Origin: Bacteroidota bacterium
Lineage (GTDB): Bacteria > Bacteroidota > Bacteroidia > Cytophagales > Cyclobacteriaceae
Length of the DNA: 10,763 nt
NCBI GenBank assembly: GCA_023412765.1
Contig: JAEZBX010000016.1
Location: 1-10,763, forward strand
Direction: 5' to 3'
The first letter of the stretch is position 1. Each line of letters opens with the position of its first letter. This document shows positions 1 through 7,250 of the stretch, piece after piece. The position numbers and the translations under genes are program-made. The notes beneath the pieces were generated by a model. It saw only the letters and a program-made list of their open reading frames with translations, did no database searches and was not told the origin of the DNA.

Positions 1-317
1 ACTCCATAATGTCTTCATATATGGGCAACGTAGATGAAGGCGCAAACTCACGGTGTCTTGAGGGCTTGGTGGCATTAGAATTTCATCCACGAAGACTCCG
101 AGGCACCAAGAGTCAGCACTTGATAAAAGATCCTTCCGATATATCTAAGTTTGCGGCTAGTAGAGAATATTCTTGGGGTCTTCACATGGTAATTAGGCAA
201 ACTTCCGGCCATTTCAAATCTTAATCGCGAATTTTATTACATGGAATCTGAAGGTTGATTTTTGCCACTTTAGTCTCTTAAAAAATATCCTATATTTTCA
301 TTTCCTTAAGCCGAGTC
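1..317. other. Left-edge region with no identifiable gene
   Basis: No gene can be named here. On the plus strand one frame is open from the left edge to a TAA at 222-224, with an internal ATG at 9, so it could be the last ~73 codons of a gene starting outside the window. The translation is rich in Arg, Ser and His and matches no family I recognise. On the minus strand a frame starting at 75 runs off the left edge, and a 45-codon frame lies inside the same stretch; neither is recognisable. Positions 225-317 are AT-rich and form the upstream region of the gene at 318. They contain TATATTTT at 291-298, close to the Bacteroidota -7 consensus TAnnTTTG, but no well-spaced -33 TTTG: the one at 261-264 is 26 bp away, longer than usual. 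Confidence 0.3.
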
Positions 318-2630
318 ATGAAGTTAGCTGTCATTATTTTTTTTGTAAAAGCATCATCTTGCCTGATCGCTCATGCCCAATGGCAACCTACCAACGGCCC
401 GGCCGGTGGTCCAGTCTACGACATCGAGAAGATCGGTCAATATATATTTCTCAACGCAGGCGCGGGTGGAGTATATCGCTCAGAAGACGGAGGCGACAAT
501 TGGCGTGTTATGAACAATGGGTTGCCTAACAATCCGCACTGCTATGCAATAGCTTCAACTTCTACAACATTATATGCGGCGATCTATAGTCACGGGATTT
601 ACAAATCCGGGGATATGGGAATCACTTGGACTGCAACCGGAACAGAGACGAGCGGAAAAACATTTTATAGTCTACTAGCTGATGGCAATGATGTGTATGC
701 TGGTAATTCAGAAGGGGGCTTCTATCATTCCGACAACAAGGGAGCTACCTGGACAAAGAAGGGAAATGGAATAGGTCAGGTTCGAAGTTTTTTTATCGCT
801 GGAGAAAATTTTTTTGTTGCATCCCAAAACAAGATCTATAAAAGTACGGACAAGGGTAATAATCTTGTAGCGCTCCTTGCACCAATCATAGCCCTGAATT
901 ACATGACGGGATACGACAACGTAATTTACGCCGCCGGTCAAACCATCACAATTTCTCGAGACTATGGAGAAACCTGGAATACTACGGATTTGGGGGTGAA
1001 CGACCATTATTATTTGAATTCCATGTATGCATTTGAGGATAAGATAATTATCCCTGACGGCAACTCTGCCATTTTCGTTTCCAATGATGAAGGTGTTAAT
1101 TGGGATAAGATCACTAATCTCCCTTATGCAGATTACGTTACCGCAGTTTATCAAGAGGGTAATACGATAATTTTAAGTAGTAATGATGGGTTGTATCGAA
1201 GCGATGACAATGGAACTTCGTGGTTTGAGAAAAATGAGGGTTTGAATAATATGATAATAACGCACTTGGAGGACGCTGGCAACATGCTTTTTGCTGGTAC
1301 CGGTAGTGGGATCTTCTCTACTGCGGACAATGGTATGACCTGGCGGAAACTCAACGATGGCCTGCATGACAATTCAGTAAGTGTTTTCAATAAGGTCGTT
1401 TCCATAAAAGGTATACATACTTATTTATCAAACTTAGTAGTGGCCACAAACAGCGGGATTTTTAAGTCGACGGACAATGGCAATAGTTGGGAAATTAAAC
1501 AAAGCTTGCAGGACACAGACCCAAATACAAGGTTTCATATCCTTGCAGGCGATAAGCAAAAGCTCTTCGCGTGTGAAAATGGACATCAATATTTTTCAGA
1601 CTCAAATGGAGAAACTTGGTCATCCAGGCATAACCCAATTTTTAACAATGAGAATATTCTTAACGCGATAGTTAAAGGTGATACAATTGTTGTACTCGCT
1701 TTGGACAAAGTTTTCGTATCCAAAAACTTTGGAAGTTCGTGGCATTCACTTCAGATTGGCACAGGTACTTTTCATCCTAATGACGCTATTTTTTTTGAAA
1801 ATGACTTGTATGTAGCAACCAGCCAAGGTTTGTTCCGTTGCAAATACCAAAGCACGTCATTTACAAAAGTAATTGGCCTACCGACAGAAGTGATATTATC
1901 TTTATTCGTGAATAACGGTGGCCTATATGCAGGAACAGATAAGGGATTAGTTGTGGCGCCAGGCTTTAATCTTGGATGGAACGAAATAAATGAAGGTCTG
2001 AATGATGTCTACATGAAGCCAATTACGTATAACGAAACGCACATCTTTGCCGGCACCTATGGTTCAAGCGTTTGGAGAATTGCATGGACGGACCTAAACG
2101 TAAGGCCAAGAATTTCCGGATTATCGAATCCACTATACCCAACCGAAGAACGAACAATTCAAATTAGTCTGAATGACCTACTCGTATCCGATCTTGACAA
2201 CAATTTTCCTGAAGACTTTACTCTGAAAATCAAGCCTGGTACAAATTATATTATTGAAGGAAACGTCGTTACAGTGAACCCAGACTTCTCTGGTGTATTG
2301 CATATTCCCTTGGTTGTAAATGACGGACGTTCGGATAGTAATGAGTATATCGTCGCCGTCACTATCGATTTGATTACAGCAATCGCCGAATCGAACGATG
2401 CGTTTGAGTTTTTTCCTAATCCAACTAGCCACCAAATAAACTTCAAGATCCCCCAAGAAGTTCAGTCGTATACACTGCTTGATGTTTCGGGACGTAGGGT
2501 TACAAGCCAGACGGATATTTCAATATTTCAACAAACTTTTACTTTGGATGTATCCTCACTCCCGCCCGGCACTTATATACTGGAATTCCATGGAGGAAAA
2601 ACACACATTCGCGGGTTTATAAAATATTGA
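318..2630 (+). CDS. Secreted Asp-box (BNR-like) beta-propeller protein with T9SS type A sorting domain
   Basis: Probably a surface-attached or secreted protein exported by Sec and then the type IX system; its ligand is unknown. Residues 1-20 form a signal peptide with cleavage after AHA. Residues 21-590 carry repeats of about 40 residues ending in Asp-box motifs S-x-D-x-G-x-x-W: eleven clear ones (starting at residues 55, 97, 138, 176, 213, 255, 295, 335, 384, 427 and 468), two degraded ones near 508 and 547, and a last half-unit at 576-590. That makes fourteen units, consistent with two seven-bladed propellers. Residues ~598-684 resemble the tandem Ig/cadherin-like domains common in Bacteroidota, and ~695-770 are the sorting domain (FFPNP, then PPGTYIL and a final KY). 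No sialidase RIP or catalytic signature is visible, so an enzyme name is not justified. The ATG at 318 directly precedes the signal peptide. The gene converges with the receptor gene, 53 bp away; only a weak GAGAT/ATCTC stem is visible between them. Confidence 0.9.
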   Translation: MKLAVIIFFVKASSCLIAHAQWQPTNGPAGGPVYDIEKIGQYIFLNAGAGGVYRSEDGGDNWRVMNNGLPNNPHCYAIASTSTTLYAAIYSHGIYKSGDMGITWTATGTETSGKTFYSLLADGNDVYAGNSEGGFYHSDNKGATWTKKGNGIGQVRSFFIAGENFFVASQNKIYKSTDKGNNLVALLAPIIALNYMTGYDNVIYAAGQTITISRDYGETWNTTDLGVNDHYYLNSMYAFEDKIIIPDGNSAIFVSNDEGVNWDKITNLPYADYVTAVYQEGNTIILSSNDGLYRSDDNGTSWFEKNEGLNNMIITHLEDAGNMLFAGTGSGIFSTADNGMTWRKLNDGLHDNSVSVFNKVVSIKGIHTYLSNLVVATNSGIFKSTDNGNSWEIKQSLQDTDPNTRFHILAGDKQKLFACENGHQYFSDSNGETWSSRHNPIFNNENILNAIVKGDTIVVLALDKVFVSKNFGSSWHSLQIGTGTFHPNDAIFFENDLYVATSQGLFRCKYQSTSFTKVIGLPTEVILSLFVNNGGLYAGTDKGLVVAPGFNLGWNEINEGLNDVYMKPITYNETHIFAGTYGSSVWRIAWTDLNVRPRISGLSNPLYPTEERTIQISLNDLLVSDLDNNFPEDFTLKIKPGTNYIIEGNVVTVNPDFSGVLHIPLVVNDGRSDSNEYIVAVTIDLITAIAESNDAFEFFPNPTSHQINFKIPQEVQSYTLLDVSGRRVTSQTDISIFQQTFTLDVSSLPPGTYILEFHGGKTHIRGFIKY

Positions 2631-2683
2631 ACACTTTTATGCGAGATGGCAAAAAACTCCACCAGTCAGATCTCTTTATGGTA

Positions 2684-5092
2684 CTAAAAAGTAAACCTCA
2701 CATACGGCACAGGGAAGAACGGCTGTTGATAGAGTGTTATCACAGAATTAGTTCGAGGATTGTAGTTTTGAGCGAAGATATTTTTAGTGTTCGTCAAATT
2801 CTGGAGATCCAACGATGCCTCTAAAGTACTCCTTTTGAATTCCTGGCGGAACGACAATCTTAAGTCAATTCGAAAGTACGCGTCTTGCCTCACACTATAA
2901 GCTTCGCTTTCCTTGTAGGCAGCCCTTCCGCGGGCTTTTGACAATTCATAATCCAATGGAGTGAGATATGGCCCGCCAATGGACGTTGCTTTTAAATTAA
3001 CAGAGACAAACTTTCCACCGTTGAGTGACCACTCTTTCCCTGCCAGCGCATTTACAACGTAACGGGTATTGTAAGCAGTGTTGCGTTCTATTCCTTCGCT
3101 CCCTTCATATCGTGAATTAAAAAGCGACGTCGTCAACAAATAATAATATCCATCGTTGAAAAATCTTTCCAGCGTGAGTTCAATCCCATAATTGGTACCA
3201 ACACCTTTGTTCACCAGGCTATCTCTATTCATTGGCCCAAACGAAATCCCGGTATTGATGGCAGAGAACGAAGATGAACTTTGTTCTACAGGCACATTCT
3301 TAAGGGATTGGTAATAAGCCTCAGCCTTCAACCTTGTCTTTTCAGAAATATTCCAATCATAGGTGAATACAAAATGCTGACTCGTTGTGAAGCCGAGGTC
3401 TTTATTCGTCATGATGGTTTGATCCTCATGTCGGGTTTGAACATATGATGTGGTGATATTTTGAGCCTGATTGAAAATTCCATATCCCATACTAAACACA
3501 TGGCTACCATCGCCGGGAATAAATTGCAGCGCCATGCGTGGTTCTACAGCCCATTGCTTATTGAGATCATAATATTGGGCGTGTACCCCTGTTTGTAACG
3601 ATAAGTTTTCGTTGAACCGATGCTTCCATGTAGTGTGCATTTGGTATAGAACTGTTCTATCAGCGACGTCTAGCCGTACAGTGTCTTTTAACACATTGGC
3701 AAACAGATCGCGCTGGTAGAGGTCCACATCCATCATGTCGACCGTAACGCCAGAAGTAACCGTATTTCTGCGGTTAAATTTTGTTCGTGTCATCAAACTG
3801 GCCGAGTACTTCGTTGTGGTAAATGATGCCTCATTCCAAAGAAATTTGTCCATCACAACGTTCTGATCATTGCGAGACAGGGAATCGTTTTTCAAATTTT
3901 CATCCGTGTGACTGATCCCTGTAACGAGTCGGAGAAAAGTTTTTGGGGATATCGTTCGCTCATATGACATCCCTGCAATCCCAGTCTTGTAACGTGGATA
4001 GCTATCTACGTTTTCGCTTCCGTAAAGATTGTTATTATCGTCGAGGTCTGCTTCGCTACCCAACAGATCTATTTCGCTGCTTCCTCCTAAACCGAAAATG
4101 GTAAACTTTCCATTTTTCCCGGACGGAAGTGTGACTTTAAAATTCAGATCCTGGTATAACGGAACACTTGTACCCGTACCAAACTCAAACCCCAACGTCT
4201 TGAAAAGCCCAAGTGTCGAATACCTATAGTTTACCAGATAAGAGGCTTTTGAGTTTTTTGAAAACGGACCTTCAGCGCCAATTTCAAAACCGTTGAACCC
4301 CGCCTGTGCCATAAGTTCGGTTTTCTCGTTGTTACCTTGACGGAGCCTTATATCGAATACCCCTGCTGTTGCATTTCCATATTGCGCTGGAAATGCGCTG
4401 GTTATGAAGTCCGATTTATCGATGTTGTTATTGTTTAGCATGCTAACCGGTCCACCAGTGCTGACGAGCGTACCAAAGTGATTGGGATTCGGGATGTTTA
4501 ATCCTTCCAGTTGCCACAACATTCCCGTCGGAGAATTACCACGCACTACGATATCGTTGCGCGCATCATTACCTCCTACGACGCCAGCGAAGTTGGCCGC
4601 CATTCGTGAAGGATCGCCTATCGCGCCTGCGTAACGCCGGGTATCTTCGGTGTTGAACGACCTGCCGCTAACAATTGCTAACTCATTGTTTGTTGCTGTT
4701 TTATCATCGTGGATATCGGCAGTTACAGTAATTTCCGATAGCTCGGTAACACTTTCCTGTAAAGTGATATCTAATATCACCTCCTTCCCCGCCGTTACCA
4801 TAACATTCGAAAGTGTTTGTGTTTCGTAGCTGATATAAGAAACGATTACAGTCTGGCGACCCAGCGGGACCTGTTCAATTCTGAATGAGCCATCTATATC
4901 GGTTACGCTACCCAATACCCTGGCGCTGTCAACCCGTATACGAACCGTTACCCCTATGAGCGGGCTGTTGCTAACAGCATCTACCACCCTTCCGCGTACC
5001 GTTTGAGTTGCCTGGCCGAAGCCGGGAATAGAATGAAATATTGAGAAGATCAGGAATAGGGTTATAAAAAAGATTTGACCGGATTTAAACAT
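2684..5092 (-). CDS. TonB-dependent outer-membrane receptor with N-terminal carboxypeptidase-regulatory-like domain
   Basis: An outer-membrane beta-barrel that takes up a substrate using TonB-ExbB-ExbD energy; the substrate cannot be told from sequence. Residues 1-26 form a signal peptide (cleavage before GlnAla). Residues ~31-118 are a CarboxypepD_reg-like domain, starting VRGRVVD and including GSVTDIDGSFRI. The plug follows at ~135-250, with DIVVRGNSPTGMLWQLEG and the FPAQYGNATAGVFDIR segment. The rest is barrel with many alternating aromatic strands, ending in RFTF, the terminal-Phe signal typical of BAM substrates. At 802 residues it is shorter than SusC-type receptors (about 1000), and no SusD partner is adjacent, so a glycan-uptake SusCD pair is unlikely. 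No STN domain is present. The ATG at 5092 lies just before a good signal peptide. The upstream gap contains a LytTR-like repeat pair and the gene for a LytTR regulator, a plausible controller. Confidence 0.93.
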   Translation of the reverse strand: MFKSGQIFFITLFLIFSIFHSIPGFGQATQTVRGRVVDAVSNSPLIGVTVRIRVDSARVLGSVTDIDGSFRIEQVPLGRQTVIVSYISYETQTLSNVMVTAGKEVILDITLQESVTELSEITVTADIHDDKTATNNELAIVSGRSFNTEDTRRYAGAIGDPSRMAANFAGVVGGNDARNDIVVRGNSPTGMLWQLEGLNIPNPNHFGTLVSTGGPVSMLNNNNIDKSDFITSAFPAQYGNATAGVFDIRLRQGNNEKTELMAQAGFNGFEIGAEGPFSKNSKASYLVNYRYSTLGLFKTLGFEFGTGTSVPLYQDLNFKVTLPSGKNGKFTIFGLGGSSEIDLLGSEADLDDNNNLYGSENVDSYPRYKTGIAGMSYERTISPKTFLRLVTGISHTDENLKNDSLSRNDQNVVMDKFLWNEASFTTTKYSASLMTRTKFNRRNTVTSGVTVDMMDVDLYQRDLFANVLKDTVRLDVADRTVLYQMHTTWKHRFNENLSLQTGVHAQYYDLNKQWAVEPRMALQFIPGDGSHVFSMGYGIFNQAQNITTSYVQTRHEDQTIMTNKDLGFTTSQHFVFTYDWNISEKTRLKAEAYYQSLKNVPVEQSSSSFSAINTGISFGPMNRDSLVNKGVGTNYGIELTLERFFNDGYYYLLTTSLFNSRYEGSEGIERNTAYNTRYVVNALAGKEWSLNGGKFVSVNLKATSIGGPYLTPLDYELSKARGRAAYKESEAYSVRQDAYFRIDLRLSFRQEFKRSTLEASLDLQNLTNTKNIFAQNYNPRTNSVITLYQQPFFPVPYVRFTF

Positions 5093-5302
5093 AGCCTCGT
5101 AGTGAATTTAACTTGTTCCAGCATACGTGGTTCTGAATTCGAAGTTATTCGAAGAACCCCGTTTTGGGGCCGTTAACGCGGATTTGGGGCGAGGAGCTAG
5201 CTTTTGGGATCGTTATTCGTTAACAGCTAATCGTTAATCATGGGCGTGCCCAGAATATGATTTTTGCGAGACCAGATGAACTGTAACTTTATAGGGATCG
5301 CG
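5093..5302. promoter_or_regulatory. Repeat-rich upstream region of the TonB receptor gene
   Basis: This 210-bp gap separates the LytTR gene from the receptor gene, both on the minus strand, so it should hold the receptor promoter. CGTTA words occur at 5171, 5211, 5218 and 5232; the one at 5171 lies in the palindrome CGTTAACG. A TTTTGGG segment precedes the CGTTA at both 5171 and 5211, so the unit at 5162-5178 recurs imperfectly at 5202-5218 (about 12 of 17 bases, 40 bp apart). TTTGGGGC is repeated at 5163 and 5183, ATTCGAAG is repeated near 5138 and 5147, and CCCC-GTTTT-GGGG at 5157-5169 is a small hairpin. GGGCGTGCCC at 5242-5251 matches, in inverted orientation, the end of the REP-like element at 7205-7214. 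No clear TAnnTTTG promoter was found; TAACTTCG on the minus strand near 5143-5150 is one mismatch away but lacks a -33 box. Confidence 0.45.
5209..5238. promoter_or_regulatory. Candidate LytTR operator (two 9-bp direct repeats)
   Basis: ATCGTTATT (5209-5217) and ATCGTTAAT (5230-5238) agree at 8 of 9 positions and are separated by exactly 12 bp, so their centres lie two helical turns (21 bp) apart on one DNA face. LytTR-domain regulators are known to bind paired 9-bp imperfect direct repeats with a GTT core and a 12-13 bp spacer. Against the general consensus [TA][AC][CA]GTTN[AG][TG], the second repeat has one mismatch and the first has two. The site is about 117-146 bp upstream of the receptor start and 65 bp beyond the end of the LytTR gene. 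The link to that regulator is an inference from geometry and proximity. Confidence 0.4.
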
Positions 5303-6190
5303 TCAAACAAGCTGCTTTCTCATTCCCTTAATCTTTTCAATCACTTCCTTTCCTTTTCCGCGGGATACCGGAACCCTAAAATCACTATCGCGGATGGACA
5401 AGCGATACCCGTTGGTGTTGCCTTCTACCTGCCGGATAGCATTGATGTTTACCATAAACGAGCGATGGCACCGGACGACCTCTGTGCTACCCAACTGAGA
5501 TTCTATACTTTTAAGATTGACGCGCAGCATCCTTTTCTGTACTGCTGTCTCACCTCTCCAATAAACAGTGGAATAATTGTCACTAGCTTCAACATATAAA
5601 AGGTCTTTCACGTGAAGGTTTACAGTTTCGCTGGTATCCGATTGGATGGTTATTTCATGATCAAAGTCCATTGATTCAATCGAGTTTATCATCCGAATCC
5701 TTTCAAGCTCTTTGTTTGCCTGAAGTGCTCGCTTCAAATTATTCTTCAGCATTACATTCCGCAAAACAAAAGTGAAGAGAACCACCGAAACAGTGCCATA
5801 CACAACCATGTCGATGAAGGCGTATTTCATATTTGTCCAAAAGGACAGCGTCGGGTGAAATCCAAAAACATGGGTGAGCACTGAAGTGATAACACCGATC
5901 GCTATCAACTGAAGGATGGTATAAGAAATGTATTTGCCAATTGTCCACTTGTCGGGATCGATAACTTTCGGAAAAAGCTTCGGCGCCCAAACAATGCTGG
6001 GATATAAGACCACAAAAATAACCGCCCCGATAAGAGTGAATTTCATGATCCAGATCCATTCCTTGGGGAGTAGCACGATTAGAAAAACGGTCATGAAAAT
6101 ACTGAGACCTGCGATCAGCCAGGTGTTCTTTTTATCATCGCCAAGATAATAGGGGAAGGATTCGCGCCATATCCTCAAAAAACGCTGCAT
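5303..6190 (-). CDS. Membrane-anchored LytTR-family transcriptional regulator
   Basis: A predicted one-component DNA-binding regulator held in the inner membrane. Hydrophobic segments at residues ~24-41, 47-65, 88-110 and 122-145 give four transmembrane helices. A charged, probably coiled-coil linker follows at ~147-172, then a C-terminal LytTR domain at ~180-290. The LytTR hallmarks are visible: DLLYVEASDNYSTVYW, the VVRCHRSFMVNINAI stretch, GYRLSI, and VPVSRGKG. There is no response-regulator receiver domain with a phosphorylatable Asp, and no histidine kinase gene is adjacent, so the membrane part itself may sense the signal. This four-helix plus LytTR layout is common in Bacteroidota. The ATG at 6190 is followed at once by the first helix region. 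The next gene in the same direction is the TonB receptor, 210 bp downstream, with a LytTR-like repeat pair between them. The signal sensed is unknown. Confidence 0.92.
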   Translation of the reverse strand: MQRFLRIWRESFPYYLGDDKKNTWLIAGLSIFMTVFLIVLLPKEWIWIMKFTLIGAVIFVVLYPSIVWAPKLFPKVIDPDKWTIGKYISYTILQLIAIGVITSVLTHVFGFHPTLSFWTNMKYAFIDMVVYGTVSVVLFTFVLRNVMLKNNLKRALQANKELERIRMINSIESMDFDHEITIQSDTSETVNLHVKDLLYVEASDNYSTVYWRGETAVQKRMLRVNLKSIESQLGSTEVVRCHRSFMVNINAIRQVEGNTNGYRLSIRDSDFRVPVSRGKGKEVIEKIKGMRKQLV

Positions 6191-6248
6191 ACAAAAACTT
6201 AATTGACGCGAAAATTAAGAATTAGATACGACATACTCGGGCCAAAAT

Positions 6249-6268
6249 CGTTGGCCACCCTTCCAACG
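6249..6268 (-). terminator. Weak terminator-like hairpin after the CPBP gene
   Basis: CGTTGG (6249-6254) and CCAACG (6263-6268) form a perfect 6-bp stem around an 8-nt loop. Read on the minus strand, the stem is followed by ATTTTGG, a short T-rich run. It lies about 60 bp past the stop of the CPBP gene and 59 bp before the LytTR start, the right place to end the upstream transcript. The T-run is short, so it may equally be a regulatory palindrome. Confidence 0.3.
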
Positions 6269-6327
6269 TTATTACGTGTAGTTTTATTTGGTGTAACCAA
6301 GCCGCGGAGTGTCCGGCAAGCAATTGA

Positions 6328-6978
6328 CTACCTTGCAACAAACCATCCAAACACCTCTGCGAACGGATCGCGACCTACAACTGTATAGAAGAAAATTGCG
6401 CCGAGCCAGCCGTGCAGAATACCCATAACATAAACGTTGCGAGCTCTTAGATAGACGTATCCATAAAACAGAGCAAGCACGAACGTGCCGAGTACAAGCC
6501 AGTAATATGGGTAGTGGAGTAGCCCAAACAAAAGTGCCGTGATAAATATTATAAATGTAGTACTCGTCCCGTTTTTAATCTCGTTTAAGTTGCCCGCCAC
6601 CAATGCTATGACCAGGAATTGTTGTATCGTACCCCATATTGGATAAAGGATAAGTATTGGAATGATATGCCAGGTCAGTCTGATTGTGTCCCGGTATAAA
6701 CCGATCGCAATAAAAATTATGATTGACACAAGGGCGAACGGAAGGACCATACGCAATACCGGCCAGAATGTTTCTTTGCTGAAGCCCCAATATCGCAAAA
6801 TGCCCGGAACGCTGCGGGCGCGGCCAACAACGTAGATCGTCCAGCCGACGATCGCAATTATGATAAAAGGAAGTTTCAAGTCAAGCCAATCCATAAAGAT
6901 GAATTTGCCAAGGGCCGTAAGAAAAACTGCTGCGATCTCTGCGTAACGTCGTCGATCAGGGATTGTAGGAGCAGACAT
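6328..6978 (-). CDS. CPBP-family (CAAX protease and bacteriocin-processing-like) membrane protein with altered catalytic motifs
   Basis: A 216-residue polytopic inner-membrane protein with about seven hydrophobic segments. The C-terminal half has the order of CPBP/ABI intramembrane proteases. Motif 1 (normally EExxxR) sits at residues 119-124, but reads Gln119-Gln120 followed by FLVI, so both glutamates and the arginine are replaced. Motif 2 (FxxxH) is intact as FGLLH at 151-155. Motif 3 (HxxxN) keeps His189, but has Gly at 193 in place of Asn. In characterised glutamate intramembrane proteases the motif 1 glutamates are catalytic, so this protein is either inactive, with a scaffold or binding role, or belongs to a divergent Gln-Gln clade with different chemistry. 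I chose the ATG at 6978; a TATATTTT stretch 14-21 bp upstream on the minus strand resembles a Bacteroidota -7 box. It is 137 bp from the LytTR gene, so co-transcription is uncertain. Confidence 0.75.
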   Translation of the reverse strand: MSAPTIPDRRRYAEIAAVFLTALGKFIFMDWLDLKLPFIIIAIVGWTIYVVGRARSVPGILRYWGFSKETFWPVLRMVLPFALVSIIIFIAIGLYRDTIRLTWHIIPILILYPIWGTIQQFLVIALVAGNLNEIKNGTSTTFIIFITALLFGLLHYPYYWLVLGTFVLALFYGYVYLRARNVYVMGILHGWLGAIFFYTVVGRDPFAEVFGWFVAR

Positions 6979-7072
6979 GTGTGATCATTAGAAAATATAT
7001 TCTTGTAAATAGGAATGGATAATCAGAAATATCGGAAAAGTTGAAGTCATAAAAACGTAATTCCGTGCGCGC

Positions 7073-7214
7073 GTGAGGGATAGCAGCGGAAAGCCCGCGC
7101 CGCCTTAAAATCTGTTTACAGCGTACGACAGAACATCGGCGCGGCTTGCAGCGGATAGCCCGACCCGGGTTGCTTGCCGAAGTGTAACGGAGGCAATCAA
7201 CCCGGGGCACGCCC
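7073..7214. repeat. REP-like palindromic intergenic element
   Basis: A GC-rich stretch in an otherwise AT-rich gap between the LamG-like and CPBP genes. Two copies of a 17-bp word occur at 7081-7097 and 7146-7162 (TAGCAGCGGAAAGCCCG and TTGCAGCGGATAGCCCG, 15 of 17 identical, 65 bp apart). CCGCGCCG (7095-7102) pairs perfectly with CGGCGCGG (7137-7144) around a 34-nt loop. A stronger hairpin follows: CCCGGGTTGCTTGCC (7164-7178) with GGCAATCAACCCGGG (7192-7206), 14 of 15 pairs and a 13-nt loop. The element ends in GGGCACGCCC (7205-7214), also found inverted at 5242-5251. This build resembles bacterial REP/BIME elements, and I recall similar words between genes in other Bacteroidota. No RAYT transposase is in the window. 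Being downstream of the LamG-like gene, it may stabilise or terminate that transcript. Confidence 0.6.
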
Positions 7215-7250
7215 AAAAAGATGTTTTTCTCTGGCTGATAGACATCAACG

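Noticed and set aside
708..1154. 148-codon open frame antisense to the beta-propeller gene
   Set aside because: It lies wholly inside a well-supported gene on the other strand and has no recognisable domain or signal peptide.
318..2630. Naming the propeller protein a sialidase or glycosyl hydrolase
   Set aside because: Asp-box repeats alone are shared by many non-enzymatic propellers; no RIP motif, Arg triad or other catalytic signature was seen.
2684..5092. SusC/SusD polysaccharide utilisation locus
   Set aside because: The receptor is about 800 residues, lacks a neighbouring SusD-like lipoprotein, and no glycoside hydrolase gene is nearby.
5264..5599. 111-codon plus-strand frame over the end of the LytTR gene
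   Set aside because: It is antisense to the conserved LytTR domain, whose protein signal is unmistakable; the other strand is a shadow.
6247..6273. Second LytTR operator upstream of the LytTR gene (ATCGTTGGC and AACGTTATT)
   Set aside because: The two words start 18 bp apart rather than 21-22 and share little beyond CGTT; they are better explained by the CGTTGG/CCAACG hairpin.
7073..7214. CRISPR array or insertion-sequence ends
   Set aside because: Only two core copies with dissimilar surroundings, no regular spacers, no cas gene, no transposase and no target-site duplication are visible.
6956..7216. 86-codon minus-strand frame upstream of the CPBP gene
   Set aside because: It is created by the GC-rich REP-like element, is very Arg/Cys-rich in that part, and overlaps the CPBP start in another frame.
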